Counted from the first letter of the stretch, positions 51,869-60,225 are shown. The stretch: 60,316 nt of DNA from an uncultured Collinsella sp. (GCA_959026725.1 CAUFMG010000016.1:1-60316), one strand, 5' to 3'. A program made the numbers and translations. Notes: generated by a model from the sequence alone, not told the origin.

Positions 51869-54127
51869 TTACGCTTTCTTGGCAGAAGCCTTAGCTGCAG
51901 CTGCCTTGGCCTTGGGAGCAGCCTTTTTGGTGGCTGCCTTTTTGGCCGTGGTGGACTTTGCCGAAGCCTTGGCGGCAGACTTGGCAGTCTTTGCCTTGGC
52001 CGGAGCCTTCTTGGCAGCCGCGGTCTTGGGTTTCACCGAGGACGTGCGCTTACGCGTCGCCTTCTTGGGCTTCTCGACCACGGGCGGCTTATAGCTGCTG
52101 GGGCCGCGGCGCTTAAGCACTACACCTGCCAGGCCGGGCACCTTAATCTCAATGGAGTCCATCTGCCCGTTCCAGGGATAGGGCTCACTCGAGCAGGTGT
52201 AGGGCTCCTCGTCGGCGTATCCGCTGCCGCCAAACTCGGGACGGTCGGAATCGAAGATGACCTCCCAGTCACCCTCGCGCGGCACGCCCACACGGAAGCT
52301 CTCGTAGCTCGCCGGGTCAAAGTTGATCAGGATCACCAAGTCGTCATCGACGTCCTCGCCCTGACGCACAAAGCTCACGATGGACTGCTTGGAGTTATCC
52401 GCGTCGATCCAGGTGAAGCCGTCGTCGGTGTAGCCGCGCTCGTACAGGGCGGGCTCGGCGGTGTACAGGTGGTTGAGCGCCTTGATAAACGCCTGATGAT
52501 GACGGTGGGTCTCGTACTCCTCGGTCAGGAACCACTGGATAGACTCGTAGTAGCGCCACTCAATAAACTGGCCGATCTCGTTGCCCATAAAGTTGAGCTT
52601 GGCACCGGGATGCGTCATCTGGTAGAAAGCCAGCGTGCGCAGACCGGCAAACTGGCGCCACCAGTCGCCCGGCATGCGGCCGATCAGCGAGCACTTGCCG
52701 TGTACGACCTCGTCGTGGCTCAGCGGGCAAATGAAGTTCTCGGTAAAGGCGTACATGATGGAGAAGGTCAGCAGCCCGTGGTTGCCGGGACGCCACGGAA
52801 AATCGGTCTGCATGTAGTGCAGGGTGTCGTTCATCCAGCCCATGTCCCACTTGTAGTGGAAGCCCAGGCCGCCGTCTTGCGGCGGGTAGGTCACGAGCGG
52901 CCACGCGGTGGACTCCTCGGCCATCATCATCACGTCAGGGTAGTGCGCCTCCACGGCGCAGTTGACCTGACGGATAAACGCGCTGGCGTCCAGGTCCTCC
53001 TCGGTACCGTACTTGTTGAACTTCTTTTGGCCCGGATCGTCGATGCCAAAGTTGAGGTACAGCATGCTGGACACGCCGTCCATGCGAATGCCGTCAACGT
53101 GGAAGTTCTCGAGCCAGTACAGCACGTTGGAGACCAGGAAGGAGCGGACCTCGCCGCGGGCGAAGTCGAACTTGTGCGTGCCCCAGTTGGGGTGGATCTC
53201 GTGCTCAAATAGCATGTGGCCGTTAAAGGTAGCAAGGCCGTGGGCGTCGGCGCAAAAACCGCCGGGCACCCAGTCCATGATCACGCCGATGCCTGCCTCG
53301 TGGCATGCATCGATAAAGTGCATGAGCTGTTGCGGGTTGCCGTAGCGCGACGTGGCGGCGTAGTAGCCGGTCGTCTGGTAGCCCCAGGAGCCATCGAAAG
53401 GATGCTCCATAAGCGGCATGACCTCGATATGCGTATAGCCCATGTCGCGCACGTAGTCCACGAGCTCCACCGACAGGTCGTCGTAGGTGTAGAACTCGCC
53501 GCGCTGCGCGGGGAAGGGATCCATGGGTCCGGGGTAGTTGCCGTACTCGTCCGGCTCGCCCTGCGGCGCGTCGCCGTGGCGCTTCCATGAGCCAATATGC
53601 ACCTCGTAGATGTTAAGCGGCTGCGACATGTGGTTGTGGCCGGCGCGGCGCTTGAGCCATGCGGCGTCGTTCCACTTATAGCCGTCGAGGGTCCACAGCA
53701 CGCTCGCGGTACCCGGAGGGCACTCGGCCTTAAAGGCATACGGATCGGCCTTGTAGAGCTTCTCACCCTCGTTGGTCTCGATGAGATATTTATATAGCTG
53801 GCCCTGCTCGGCGCCAGGAATAAAGCCTTCCCATATAGCGCTCGTGTGCACGGGCACCAGCGGGTTGGCTTGTTCATCCCAGTCGTTAAATTCACCAATG
53901 ACATGGACACTCTTTACGTCGGGCGCCCAAACGCAAAAGCGCCAGCCGCGCGTACGGTTCTGCGTGTCGGGATGCGCGCCCATCTTTTCCCAGCTGCGCT
54001 CCCACATACCAATGCCAAACAGATAGACATCGTCCTTGGAGAGCTCCGGTGCGTGCGGAGCCGGTTTGCGGGTTGCGGGCTTTTTAGCCGTTGGCTTTAG
54101 CTTTGTATCGCTCACGTTTGATCCCAT
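51869..54127 (-). CDS. glgB: 1,4-alpha-glucan branching enzyme with H1-like C-terminal tail
   Basis: A 752-residue GH13 branching enzyme. The start is uncertain: ATG 54127 is used, 54130 and a GTG at 54115 are possible, and no strong ribosome site is seen. A basic, Lys/Pro-rich N-terminus (TAKKPATRKPAPHAPELSKD) precedes the CBM48 domain (RFCVWAPDVKSVHVIGEFND). Catalytic blocks are DWVPGGFCADAHGLATFNG, the nucleophile Asp in FHVDGIRMDGVSSMLYL, the Glu in VMMMAEESTAWP and the Asp in PLSHDEVVHGKCSLI. The last about 85 residues after LKRRGPSSYKPPVVEKPK are almost only Lys, Ala, Thr and Ser (for example AKASAKSTTAKKAATKKAAP), like a histone H1 tail. glgA has a longer tail of similar type. Confidence 0.94.
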   Translation of the reverse strand: MGSNVSDTKLKPTAKKPATRKPAPHAPELSKDDVYLFGIGMWERSWEKMGAHPDTQNRTRGWRFCVWAPDVKSVHVIGEFNDWDEQANPLVPVHTSAIWEGFIPGAEQGQLYKYLIETNEGEKLYKADPYAFKAECPPGTASVLWTLDGYKWNDAAWLKRRAGHNHMSQPLNIYEVHIGSWKRHGDAPQGEPDEYGNYPGPMDPFPAQRGEFYTYDDLSVELVDYVRDMGYTHIEVMPLMEHPFDGSWGYQTTGYYAATSRYGNPQQLMHFIDACHEAGIGVIMDWVPGGFCADAHGLATFNGHMLFEHEIHPNWGTHKFDFARGEVRSFLVSNVLYWLENFHVDGIRMDGVSSMLYLNFGIDDPGQKKFNKYGTEEDLDASAFIRQVNCAVEAHYPDVMMMAEESTAWPLVTYPPQDGGLGFHYKWDMGWMNDTLHYMQTDFPWRPGNHGLLTFSIMYAFTENFICPLSHDEVVHGKCSLIGRMPGDWWRQFAGLRTLAFYQMTHPGAKLNFMGNEIGQFIEWRYYESIQWFLTEEYETHRHHQAFIKALNHLYTAEPALYERGYTDDGFTWIDADNSKQSIVSFVRQGEDVDDDLVILINFDPASYESFRVGVPREGDWEVIFDSDRPEFGGSGYADEEPYTCSSEPYPWNGQMDSIEIKVPGLAGVVLKRRGPSSYKPPVVEKPKKATRKRTSSVKPKTAAAKKAPAKAKTAKSAAKASAKSTTAKKAATKKAAPKAKAAAAKASAKKA

Positions 54128-54351
54128 CATGACGCGGCAGCGTGTTGCCTTGGTGACTAGATGCGAAAGGTCCAAGGCTGCACGAATCGAAGGGACGGCG
54201 AAGTTTCTGTGATTCGTTCCACCTCGCGTGCTCGGTGGAACTTTCGGCAGAAACTACGATAACACCTGTGCGTTAGTTTTATGGACGAAAGCGGATTTAC
54301 GGAGGCGTTTAATCGGTAAGCGACATGTTTATACCACTGGCAGAATTGCCG

Positions 54352-54439
54352 TGGTAAAACTCTTGACAGTTTTACCAATTTGGGTTTCAAAATTGTTTGA
54401 CTGACGTTTGGTAAAACGTTTTTAGCAGGATGTTTACCA
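54352..54439. promoter_or_regulatory. Candidate operator cluster (TGGTAAAAC half-sites) between glgB and the HAD gene
   Basis: TGGTAAAAC (54352-54360) and its exact complement GTTTTACCA (54369-54377) are 8 bases apart. A second TGGTAAAAC (54409-54417) faces GTTTACCA (54432-54439). They fill the divergent, AT-rich gap between glgB (minus) and the HAD phosphatase (plus). TTGACA at 54363-54368 lies between the first two half-sites. A TATAAA on the minus strand near 54327-54332, with TTACCA upstream, could be the glgB promoter. The rest of the roughly 330-base gap holds nothing else I can name. The regulator is unknown. Confidence 0.55.
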
Positions 54440-54461
54440 TTTGATATCGAAAGGTTCGTTT

Positions 54462-55151
54462 ATGTCCCACACCGCCGCTCCCAAGGTTGCTTTTATTTTC
54501 GATTGCGACGGCACGCTGGTAAATAGCACCCCCGTTTGGGCCTATGCCCAGCCCGAGTTATTGCACCGCCACGGTGTCGACGTGACGGTCGATGATTTTG
54601 CCCAGTTTGAGCACCTGTCGCTGGAGGACGAGTGCCAGGCCTACCACGACACGTGGGGCATTGGCGCGAATGGCGAGGAGCTGTATCGCGAGCTGGGCGA
54701 GATTTTGATCGACGGCTACTCCAAGGTGCCGCCGCGCGAGGGCCTGCTTGCATTTTTGGAGCAGGCGAAGGCGGCCGGCATTGCCATGTGCGTTGCCACG
54801 TCCACGCCGGCCGAGCTGGTTAAGTCTGCGCTTGCGGGTGCCGGGCTCGATGCCTACATGGAGTTTGTGACCACCACGGGCGAGGCAGGTCGCTCTAAGC
54901 AGTTCCCCGACGTATACGAGCTGGCGCTGCGCCGCCTGGAGGAGCGCCATGGGCACAAGTTTGAGCGCGCTTGGGTGTTTGAGGACGCCGTCTTTGGCCT
55001 AAAGAGCTCTGGCACCGCCGGCTTTAAGCGTGTAGGTATTTATGACCCGCACGGCCGTATGAAGCGCGACGATGTGCGCGCAAACTGCGATATCTTTATC
55101 GACAGCTACGAGGAGCTGGATCTGGCCCGCGTACTTTCGTTTGAGGGATAG
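54462..55151 (+). CDS. HAD-superfamily phosphatase (beta-phosphoglucomutase-like)
   Basis: A 229-residue HAD subfamily IA protein. ATG 54462 has GAAAGG upstream, better than an in-frame start at 54441. The nucleophile motif is FIFDCDGTLVNSTP near residues 10-23, with a helical cap (res 24-90). Motif II is CVATSTPAEL near 110, the Lys is near GEAGRSKQFPDVY, and motif III is WVFEDAVFGLKSS near 170. The DGT and cap type fit sugar-phosphate phosphatases or beta-phosphoglucomutase. Shared operator region with glgB suggests a link to glucan metabolism; the exact substrate is unknown. Confidence 0.85.
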   Translation: MSHTAAPKVAFIFDCDGTLVNSTPVWAYAQPELLHRHGVDVTVDDFAQFEHLSLEDECQAYHDTWGIGANGEELYRELGEILIDGYSKVPPREGLLAFLEQAKAAGIAMCVATSTPAELVKSALAGAGLDAYMEFVTTTGEAGRSKQFPDVYELALRRLEERHGHKFERAWVFEDAVFGLKSSGTAGFKRVGIYDPHGRMKRDDVRANCDIFIDSYEELDLARVLSFEG

Positions 55152-55160
55152 GCGAGGGCT

Positions 55161-55841
55161 GTGGCTTGCAAGGTATTAGTGGTCTGCGGCTCGCCCGTGG
55201 TGGCGAGCGCGGATCTGTTGCGTAGGCTAGCGGGGGAGTGCGATTACGTTGTCGCCGTGGACCGCGGACTCGACGCGCTGCTGGGCGCTGGCCTGAGCTG
55301 CGACGTATATGTGGGGGATGCCGACACGGTGAGCGATGCGGGGCGCGCACTGGTCGATGCCGCCACCGACTTTGAAGTTGAGCGCCACGACCCGTACAAG
55401 GACTATACCGATCTTGCGTTGGCGCTCGATTCCGTCCGCCGTCGCTGGCCGGGTGCCGAAGTGGTTGCGACTTGCGCTACGGGCGGCCGTCCGGATATGG
55501 CGCTTTCCGTACTGGGGCTGCTCGCGGGCTACGAGGATGCCCCAGTCTGGATTGACGAGGACGAGACCACGGCCCGCATCCTGCACGGAGGCGAATCCTG
55601 GACCATCGAGGGCGCCGAGGGTAAGACGTTTTCCATCATCGCCATTGCCCCCAACACCGAGGTAAGCGAACACGGTTTAGAGTGGGAGTTAGATCACGCT
55701 TCGTTAGGCCTACTAGCCGACACGGGCATCAGCAACGTCGTCAGGGGTACGGCCAGGATCAAAGTCCACCAAGGCGTCGCAATCGGTTATTTGCTGCATC
55801 AGGGTTTTATCGGGACGGTGGATAAAAATAATCGCTCGTAG
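55161..55841 (+). CDS. thiN: Thiamine diphosphokinase
   Basis: A 226-residue thiamine pyrophosphokinase that makes the cofactor thiamine diphosphate. It begins with GTG 55161 after GGCGAGGG, 9 bases beyond the HAD stop. Conserved blocks are YVVAVDRGLDALLGAGLSCD near residues 29-48, VGDADTVSDAG, the catalytic ERHDPYKDYTDLALALD near 75-90, and TCATGGRPDMALSVLGLL. The C-terminal beta domain is complete. The stop codon lies in the loop of a terminator hairpin. Confidence 0.9.
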   Translation: MACKVLVVCGSPVVASADLLRRLAGECDYVVAVDRGLDALLGAGLSCDVYVGDADTVSDAGRALVDAATDFEVERHDPYKDYTDLALALDSVRRRWPGAEVVATCATGGRPDMALSVLGLLAGYEDAPVWIDEDETTARILHGGESWTIEGAEGKTFSIIAIAPNTEVSEHGLEWELDHASLGLLADTGISNVVRGTARIKVHQGVAIGYLLHQGFIGTVDKNNRS

Positions 55842-55864
55842 AGTGATTATTTTTGCCCCGTCCC
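55812..55864. terminator. Terminator hairpin overlapping the thiN stop codon
   Basis: AAAAATAATC (55824-55833) pairs with GATTATTTTT (55845-55854), with the thiN stop in the loop. An outer GGGACGG/CCGTCCC pair (55812-55818 and 55858-55864) extends it to a 53-base palindrome. It can work in both directions. Confidence 0.75.
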
Positions 55865-55905
55865 AGGAAAACCCGTAAGTAAGAAGATCGGCCCAAAAAA
55901 ACTTC

Positions 55906-55936
55906 TTGCATAACTAAGATTCTTCCCCTATAGTAT
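55906..55936 (+). promoter_or_regulatory. Sigma-70 type promoter of tRNA-Ala
   Basis: TTGCAT and TATAGT, 17-18 bases apart, are close to the -35 and -10 consensus. They stand about 13 bases before the mature tRNA-Ala, as is usual for tRNA genes. Confidence 0.72.
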
Positions 55937-55947
55937 CTCCTCGTCAC

Positions 55948-56023
55948 GGGGGCGTAGCTCAGCTGGGAGAGCGCTTGACTGGCAGTCAAGAGGTCAGGGG
56001 TTCGATCCCCCTCGTCTCCACCA
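55948..56023 (+). tRNA. tRNA-Ala (GGC)
   Basis: Complete 76-base tRNA: acceptor GGGGGCG with CGTCTCC (two G-U pairs), D arm GCTCAGCTGGGAGAGC, anticodon stem CTTGA/TCAAG with loop CTGGCAG (anticodon GGC, reading GCC), variable AGGTC, T arm AGGGG-TTCGATC-CCCCT, and A plus encoded CCA. A promoter lies upstream and a terminator 12 bases after it. Confidence 0.95.
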
Positions 56024-56034
56024 TCGTGAATGCA

Positions 56035-56065
56035 AAGGCCTTCGGGATTCCGAAGGCCTTTTTTC
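56035..56065 (+). terminator. Rho-independent terminator after tRNA-Ala
   Basis: AAGGCCTTCGG and CCGAAGGCCTT pair perfectly around four bases and run into TTTTTTC. Confidence 0.88.
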
Positions 56066-56545
56066 ATGCCAAAACACCTCGCGCAGAAACCCCTTCCACA
56101 TCAACAAAAAGTTGCACAATTTATTTCCCATGTCTGTACATAGTTTGTTATACAAACGCGATTATCAGTGTAGATTGCCGTTCCATATGGGCTTCAGGAA
56201 CGCGCCTAATCACCGTTAGCATCCCATTAACCTGCATCAACGTGAACAACATCCCAAAATAACCCCCTTAAGCACGCTAAATGAACGATATGTTGTCCAA
56301 CGCAGCCCAAATCAGTTTCGCTAACAGCTTGTGCTAGGATACCTAACGTTACATGAGTTCAACTGTGCTCGCGGCTCCAGCAAGCCAAAAAGCGCAGGGT
56401 CGATCAGCATCCGGCCGTAACGGCGGTGCCAGAAACACCACGAGCTCCAATAAAGAAGTCATGCAACGTTATTTATTTGTATTGGGTTATTCCATGATGC
56501 AATTTATAGCATGCATGCCAATAAGAAGCAGTTTTACAGCTGTTT

Positions 56546-56757
56546 GCGTGCGGTCCAGTTTTGTTCCCGCTTGACTGGTTCGCACGCAGCCAGCTGGAGA
56601 CGCGGTCTTTTTGCGATACACGGCCGCATCTCTAGCAACTGCGCTTATACATACCGTTCACGGTGGGGCAGAGCCACGTGCTTGTCTGACTGGGCTCAGG
56701 GTTTGAATATGGAGCGCCTTCGCGCATAAGCGCCCTGGCGAAGCCATACCCAAACCC
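56546..56757 (+). promoter_or_regulatory. Structured RNA leader of the exopolysaccharide operon (candidate LoaP antitermination element)
   Basis: Three hairpins precede the antiterminator gene. A: GCGTGCG-GT-CCAGT (56546-56559) with ACTGG-TT-CGCACGC (56574-56587). B: GAGCC (56671) with GGCTC (56693). C, right after B: GGGTTTG, TATGG and CTTCGC (56699-56723) with GCGAAG, CCATA and CAAACCC (56738-56757). B and C side by side recall the dual-hairpin RNA bound by LoaP; the match is by shape only. The upstream stretch 56066-56545 is AT-rich, with GTTTGT-TAT-ACAAAC near 56143, and holds no gene that I accept; the promoter probably lies there. Confidence 0.5.
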
Positions 56758-56794
56758 CGTGAGCCACACGTAAGACAGCAAGGGGGTGGTGCTC

Positions 56795-57340
56795 GTGTGG
56801 TATGTGATCCAGGTCATTAACGGTCGCGAAGACGTAATGCGCGAGCGCATTGAGCGCATGGTGCCGGCTGGTGCCATGCAGGAGCTCTTTTATCCCCAAT
56901 TTCAAACCGAGATCAAAGTACACGGCGAATGGGTCAATACGACCAAGCCGCTCTTTCCCGGTTATCTTATCTGCGACACGACAGATCCCCGAACCGTACA
57001 ACAGTATCTGCTGCGCATGGACGACTTTGCCCGGGTGCTTTCCCAGGACGGTCAGTTTGTGCCGCTGGCAAAAGAAGAGGTCCAGCTTATTGGCGGCTTT
57101 ACGCACAGGGGAGACCGCGTAGTGCCCATGAGCGAGGCCCTAAAAGACGGTGACCAGGTCGTAGTGACGGCAGGGCCGCTGCTGGGCCACGAAGGCCTTA
57201 TCAAAACCATTAATAGACGCAAGAGCACTGCTTATTTGGAGCTCGATCTGTGCGGCCGACGCGTGACTACGCGCGTTGGCCTCGCGGTGCTTTCAAACGA
57301 GCAGCGCGTCATGCGGAACTTTAAAAAGGCGATCGCCTAA
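56795..57340 (+). CDS. loaP: LoaP/NusG-family transcription antitermination protein
   Basis: A 181-residue NusG paralogue. The GTG at 56795 gives the LoaP-like start WYVIQVINGREDVMRERIER; GTG codons at 56786 and 56789 are alternatives. The NGN domain covers residues about 1-110 with YPQFQTEIKVHGEWVNTTKP and LFPGYLICDT. The C-terminal KOW domain has LKDGDQVVVTAGPLLGHEGL and IKTINRRKSTAYLELDLCGR near 130-165. Specialised NusG paralogues of this kind sit at the head of long polysaccharide or antibiotic operons and let RNA polymerase read through terminators. Position directly before sugar transferase genes supports that. gene symbol is by type, not proven. Confidence 0.82.
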   Translation: MWYVIQVINGREDVMRERIERMVPAGAMQELFYPQFQTEIKVHGEWVNTTKPLFPGYLICDTTDPRTVQQYLLRMDDFARVLSQDGQFVPLAKEEVQLIGGFTHRGDRVVPMSEALKDGDQVVVTAGPLLGHEGLIKTINRRKSTAYLELDLCGRRVTTRVGLAVLSNEQRVMRNFKKAIA

Positions 57341-57346
57341 CTGTAG

Positions 57347-58156
57347 ATGGTCGCTGCACAGAACAGGGAGGCTCCCCGAACCGGGGACAAAGTGTTGGAA
57401 GAGAACGTGTCGGATAAAACTCAATATGCAACGGATGCGCCCGCGGGGGCGGCGCTCATTTCTCAGGCCATGGACCGGCGTGAGGGCGCCGCCAGCTACA
57501 GGGCCATGCAATCCATCATGGACTGGGACAACTCGCGCCTGGCCTACCGGGCCATAAAGCGCACGTTTGATATCGTTTTCAGCGGTGTTGTACTCGTCCT
57601 CATCGCGATCCCCGGTCTGGTGTTGGCCGCCGCCATCCGCCTGGAGAGCGAGGGCAACCCGTTTTACAGCCAGATCCGCGTTGGTCAGACCCGCCCCGAC
57701 GGCAGCCTGACCACCTTCCGCATGTGGAAGTTCCGCTCCATGTACAGGGATGCCGACGAGCGCCTGGCCGAGCTCAAGGAGCAGAACGAGATCGCCGGTG
57801 CCATGTTCAAGATGAGGGAGGACCCCCGCGTAACGAAAATCGGCAAGTTCATCCGCAAACACTCGATCGACGAGTTCCCGCAGTTCGTCAACGTGTTTCT
57901 GGGTCAGATGAGCGTCGTTGGGCCTCGTCCGCCGCTGCCGAACGAAGTCGCGGAGTACACCGAGTACGACCTACAGAGGCTAGCAGTGAAGCCAGGTATT
58001 ACGGGGCTCTGGCAGGTGACAGAGCGAAACTCCACCGGGTTCGACGGCATGGTCCGCCGGGACCTCGAATACATAGCCAAGCGCGGAGTCATCACGGACT
58101 TCAAGATCATCCTCCTAACGGTTCTGGAGGTCTTTAACGGGAGCGATGCGTACTAA
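57347..58156 (+). CDS. Priming sugar transferase (undecaprenyl-phosphate sugar phosphotransferase, WcaJ/CpsE C-terminal type)
   Basis: A sugar transferase of up to 269 residues that starts polysaccharide synthesis by placing a sugar phosphate on undecaprenyl phosphate. The start is uncertain: ATG 57347 lacks a ribosome site, while GTG 57392 or 57407 are later options. Residues 1-60 are hydrophilic. The conserved AYRAIKRTFDIVFSGVVLVL enters the single re-entrant helix near residues 66-90. Next come TFRMWKFRSMYRDADERL, SIDEFPQFVNVFLGQMSVVG with GPRPPLPNEVAEY, and KPGITGLWQVTERNS near 215-229. It lacks the large N-terminal membrane domain of full WcaJ, so it is the short form. Confidence 0.9.
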   Translation: MVAAQNREAPRTGDKVLEENVSDKTQYATDAPAGAALISQAMDRREGAASYRAMQSIMDWDNSRLAYRAIKRTFDIVFSGVVLVLIAIPGLVLAAAIRLESEGNPFYSQIRVGQTRPDGSLTTFRMWKFRSMYRDADERLAELKEQNEIAGAMFKMREDPRVTKIGKFIRKHSIDEFPQFVNVFLGQMSVVGPRPPLPNEVAEYTEYDLQRLAVKPGITGLWQVTERNSTGFDGMVRRDLEYIAKRGVITDFKIILLTVLEVFNGSDAY

Positions 58157-59322
58157 TGCAGCATGTTTTCATCATCGGATCCAAGGGAATTCCGGCAAAC
58201 TACGGCGGCTACGAGACGTTCGTGGAGAAACTGACCGAGAATCAGGTATCGCCCGACATCAAGTACCACGTGGCGTGCGCTGTGGACTCCGCCGAGGAGG
58301 TCGGCGAGTTCGAGCACAACGGAGCGCATTGCTTCAAGGTACTACGCAGGCCCGTCGGAGCCGCTAGGGCGATCTTCTACGACATAGACGCCCTCAAGTG
58401 GTGCACCGCCTATATCGAGAATAACCGTGTCGAGCACCCCATCGTCTACGTGCTGGCCTGTCGCATCGGACCGTTTTTCGGAAAGTACGTAAAGAGGATC
58501 CACGCCCTTGGTGGCAAGGTCTTCGTGAACCCCGACGGCCACGAGTGGAAGCGCGCCAAGTGGAGCGCGCCCGTCCGCAGGTACTGGAAAGTCTCGGAGC
58601 GCGGGATGGTCAAGCACGCCGACCTGATGGTGTGCGACTCCAAGAACATTGAGAAGTACATTCGAGGGGAGTATGCCGACCTGGACCCCGAGACGACCTT
58701 CATCGCCTACGGGGCCGACATCAGGCACTCAGCGCTCGCGGACGACGACCCCAAGTTCACTGGATGGCTCTCCGAGAAGGGCCTCGAGCCCTTCGGCTAC
58801 TACCTGGTCGTGGGACGCTTCGTGCCCGAGAATAACTACGAGACCATGATCCGCGAGTTCATGGCTTCCGACTCCAAGCGGGATTTCGCGCTCGTGACGG
58901 GAGTGGACGACTCCTTCCTCGCGGAGCTCGAGCGGAAGACGCACTTCAAGTCCGACCCACGCATCAAGTTCGTCGGGACCGTCTACGACCAGGAGCTCCT
59001 GAAGAAGATCCGTGAGCAGGCTTACGGCTACTTCCATGGCCATGAGGTCGGGGGTACCAATCCGAGCCTCCTGGAGGCGCTGGCGTCCACGCGCCTCAAC
59101 CTCCTTCTCGACGTCGGTTTCAACCGCGAGGTCGCTGAGGACTCGGCCCTGTATTGGAGCAAGGAATCCGGAGACTTGGCTGAACTTATCAATAGCGCCG
59201 ACGTGATGGATTGGAAGTCGATCGAGGAGCTCGATACGGCATCGACCTCCGTTATCCGCGACCGGTATTCGTGGCGGTCCATCACTGACAGCTACGAAGA
59301 CCTTTTCCTCGGAAGGAGATAA
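58156..59322 (+). CDS. Glycosyltransferase with DUF1972 N-terminus (rhamnosyltransferase-like, GT4)
   Basis: A 388-residue cytosolic glycosyltransferase. The ATG shares a base with the previous stop. The N-terminus HVFIIGSKGIPANYGGYETF, then VEKLTE, is the DUF1972 signature found in Cps2T-type beta-1,4-rhamnosyltransferases. The C-terminal GT4 half has YYLVVGRFVPENNYETMIRE near residues 214-233, IKFVGTVYDQELLKKIREQA, and the nucleotide-sugar-binding Glu region FHGHEVGGTNPSLLEALAST near 294-313. It probably adds the second sugar of the repeat. rfbA and rfbB next to it supply dTDP-sugars, which fits rhamnose as donor. Confidence 0.88.
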   Translation: MQHVFIIGSKGIPANYGGYETFVEKLTENQVSPDIKYHVACAVDSAEEVGEFEHNGAHCFKVLRRPVGAARAIFYDIDALKWCTAYIENNRVEHPIVYVLACRIGPFFGKYVKRIHALGGKVFVNPDGHEWKRAKWSAPVRRYWKVSERGMVKHADLMVCDSKNIEKYIRGEYADLDPETTFIAYGADIRHSALADDDPKFTGWLSEKGLEPFGYYLVVGRFVPENNYETMIREFMASDSKRDFALVTGVDDSFLAELERKTHFKSDPRIKFVGTVYDQELLKKIREQAYGYFHGHEVGGTNPSLLEALASTRLNLLLDVGFNREVAEDSALYWSKESGDLAELINSADVMDWKSIEELDTASTSVIRDRYSWRSITDSYEDLFLGRR

Positions 59323-59325
59323 CCA

Positions 59326-60225
59326 GTGAAAGGCATCATCCTCGCCGGCGGGTCCGGCACCCGCCTGTACCCGCTCACGCTCGTGACCTCCAAGCAGCTG
59401 CTGCCGGTCTACGACAAGCCCATGATCTACTACCCGCTGTCCACCCTCATGCTGGCGGGCATCCGGGACATCCTGGTCATCTCCACGCCGACCGACCTGC
59501 CCAACTTCGAGCGCCTGCTCGGGGACGGCTCGCGCTACGGCGTGAACCTGTCCTACGCAGAGCAGCCGAGCCCGGACGGCCTGGCCCAGGCATTCACCAT
59601 CGGCGAGGAGTTCATCGCCGGCGAGCCGTGCGCCCTGGTGCTCGGCGACAACATCTTCTACGGCAACGGCCTGTCCCGCCACCTGACGCGCGCCGTCCAG
59701 AACTCCGAGTCGGGCCGCGCCACGGTCTTCGGCTACCACGTGGACGACCCCGAGCGCTTCGGGGTCGTGGAGTTCGACCGCGAGGGCAGGGCCGTCTCCA
59801 TCGAGGAGAAGCCCGCCGAGCCCAAGAGCTCCTACGCCGTCACCGGCCTGTACTTCTACCCGGGCGACGTCGCCGCCAAAGCGCATAGGGTGGAGCCGTC
59901 CGCGCGCGGCGAGCTGGAGATCACCACGCTCAACCAGATGTACCTGGAGGAGGGGACGCTGTCCGTCGTCACCCTCGGCCGCGGCTACGCGTGGCTGGAC
60001 ACCGGCACCATGGAGAGCCTGCACGAGGCCGCGGAGTTCGTCCGCGCCGTGGAGCACTCCCAGGACCTGCCCGTGTCCGTCCCCGAGGAGATCGCCTGGG
60101 AGAACGGCTGGATCGACACCGCCGAGCTTGAGGAGGCCGCGAAGGCCTACGGCAAGTCGGTCTACGGCCAGCACCTGAAGAAGGTCGCCGCCGGCGAGAT
60201 CGTCAACAGCCCGCTCGAGTACTAG
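59326..60225 (+). CDS. rfbA: Glucose-1-phosphate thymidylyltransferase
   Basis: A 299-residue RfbA/RmlA that makes dTDP-glucose, the first step to dTDP-rhamnose. It begins with GTG 59326 after GGAAGGAG, 3 bases beyond the glycosyltransferase stop. Family blocks are KGIILAGGSGTRLYPLTLVT at residues 1-20, SKQLLPVYDKPMIYYPLSTL, CALVLGDNIFYGNGLSRHL and GYAWLDTGTMESLHEAAEF. The codons are markedly more GC-rich and C-ending than those of the preceding gene. Confidence 0.96.
   Translation: MKGIILAGGSGTRLYPLTLVTSKQLLPVYDKPMIYYPLSTLMLAGIRDILVISTPTDLPNFERLLGDGSRYGVNLSYAEQPSPDGLAQAFTIGEEFIAGEPCALVLGDNIFYGNGLSRHLTRAVQNSESGRATVFGYHVDDPERFGVVEFDREGRAVSIEEKPAEPKSSYAVTGLYFYPGDVAAKAHRVEPSARGELEITTLNQMYLEEGTLSVVTLGRGYAWLDTGTMESLHEAAEFVRAVEHSQDLPVSVPEEIAWENGWIDTAELEEAAKAYGKSVYGQHLKKVAAGEIVNSPLEY

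Noticed and set aside
49450..51894. Long plus-strand open frame (814 codons) opposite glgP
   Set aside because: It is rich in Val, Leu, Gly and His as expected of an antisense shadow. glgP on the minus strand is complete with its PLP site.
56353..56574. 73-codon frame in the leader before loaP
   Set aside because: It has no ribosome site and no recognisable domain, is of mixed composition, and runs into the hairpin at 56546-56587; leader RNA is the better explanation.
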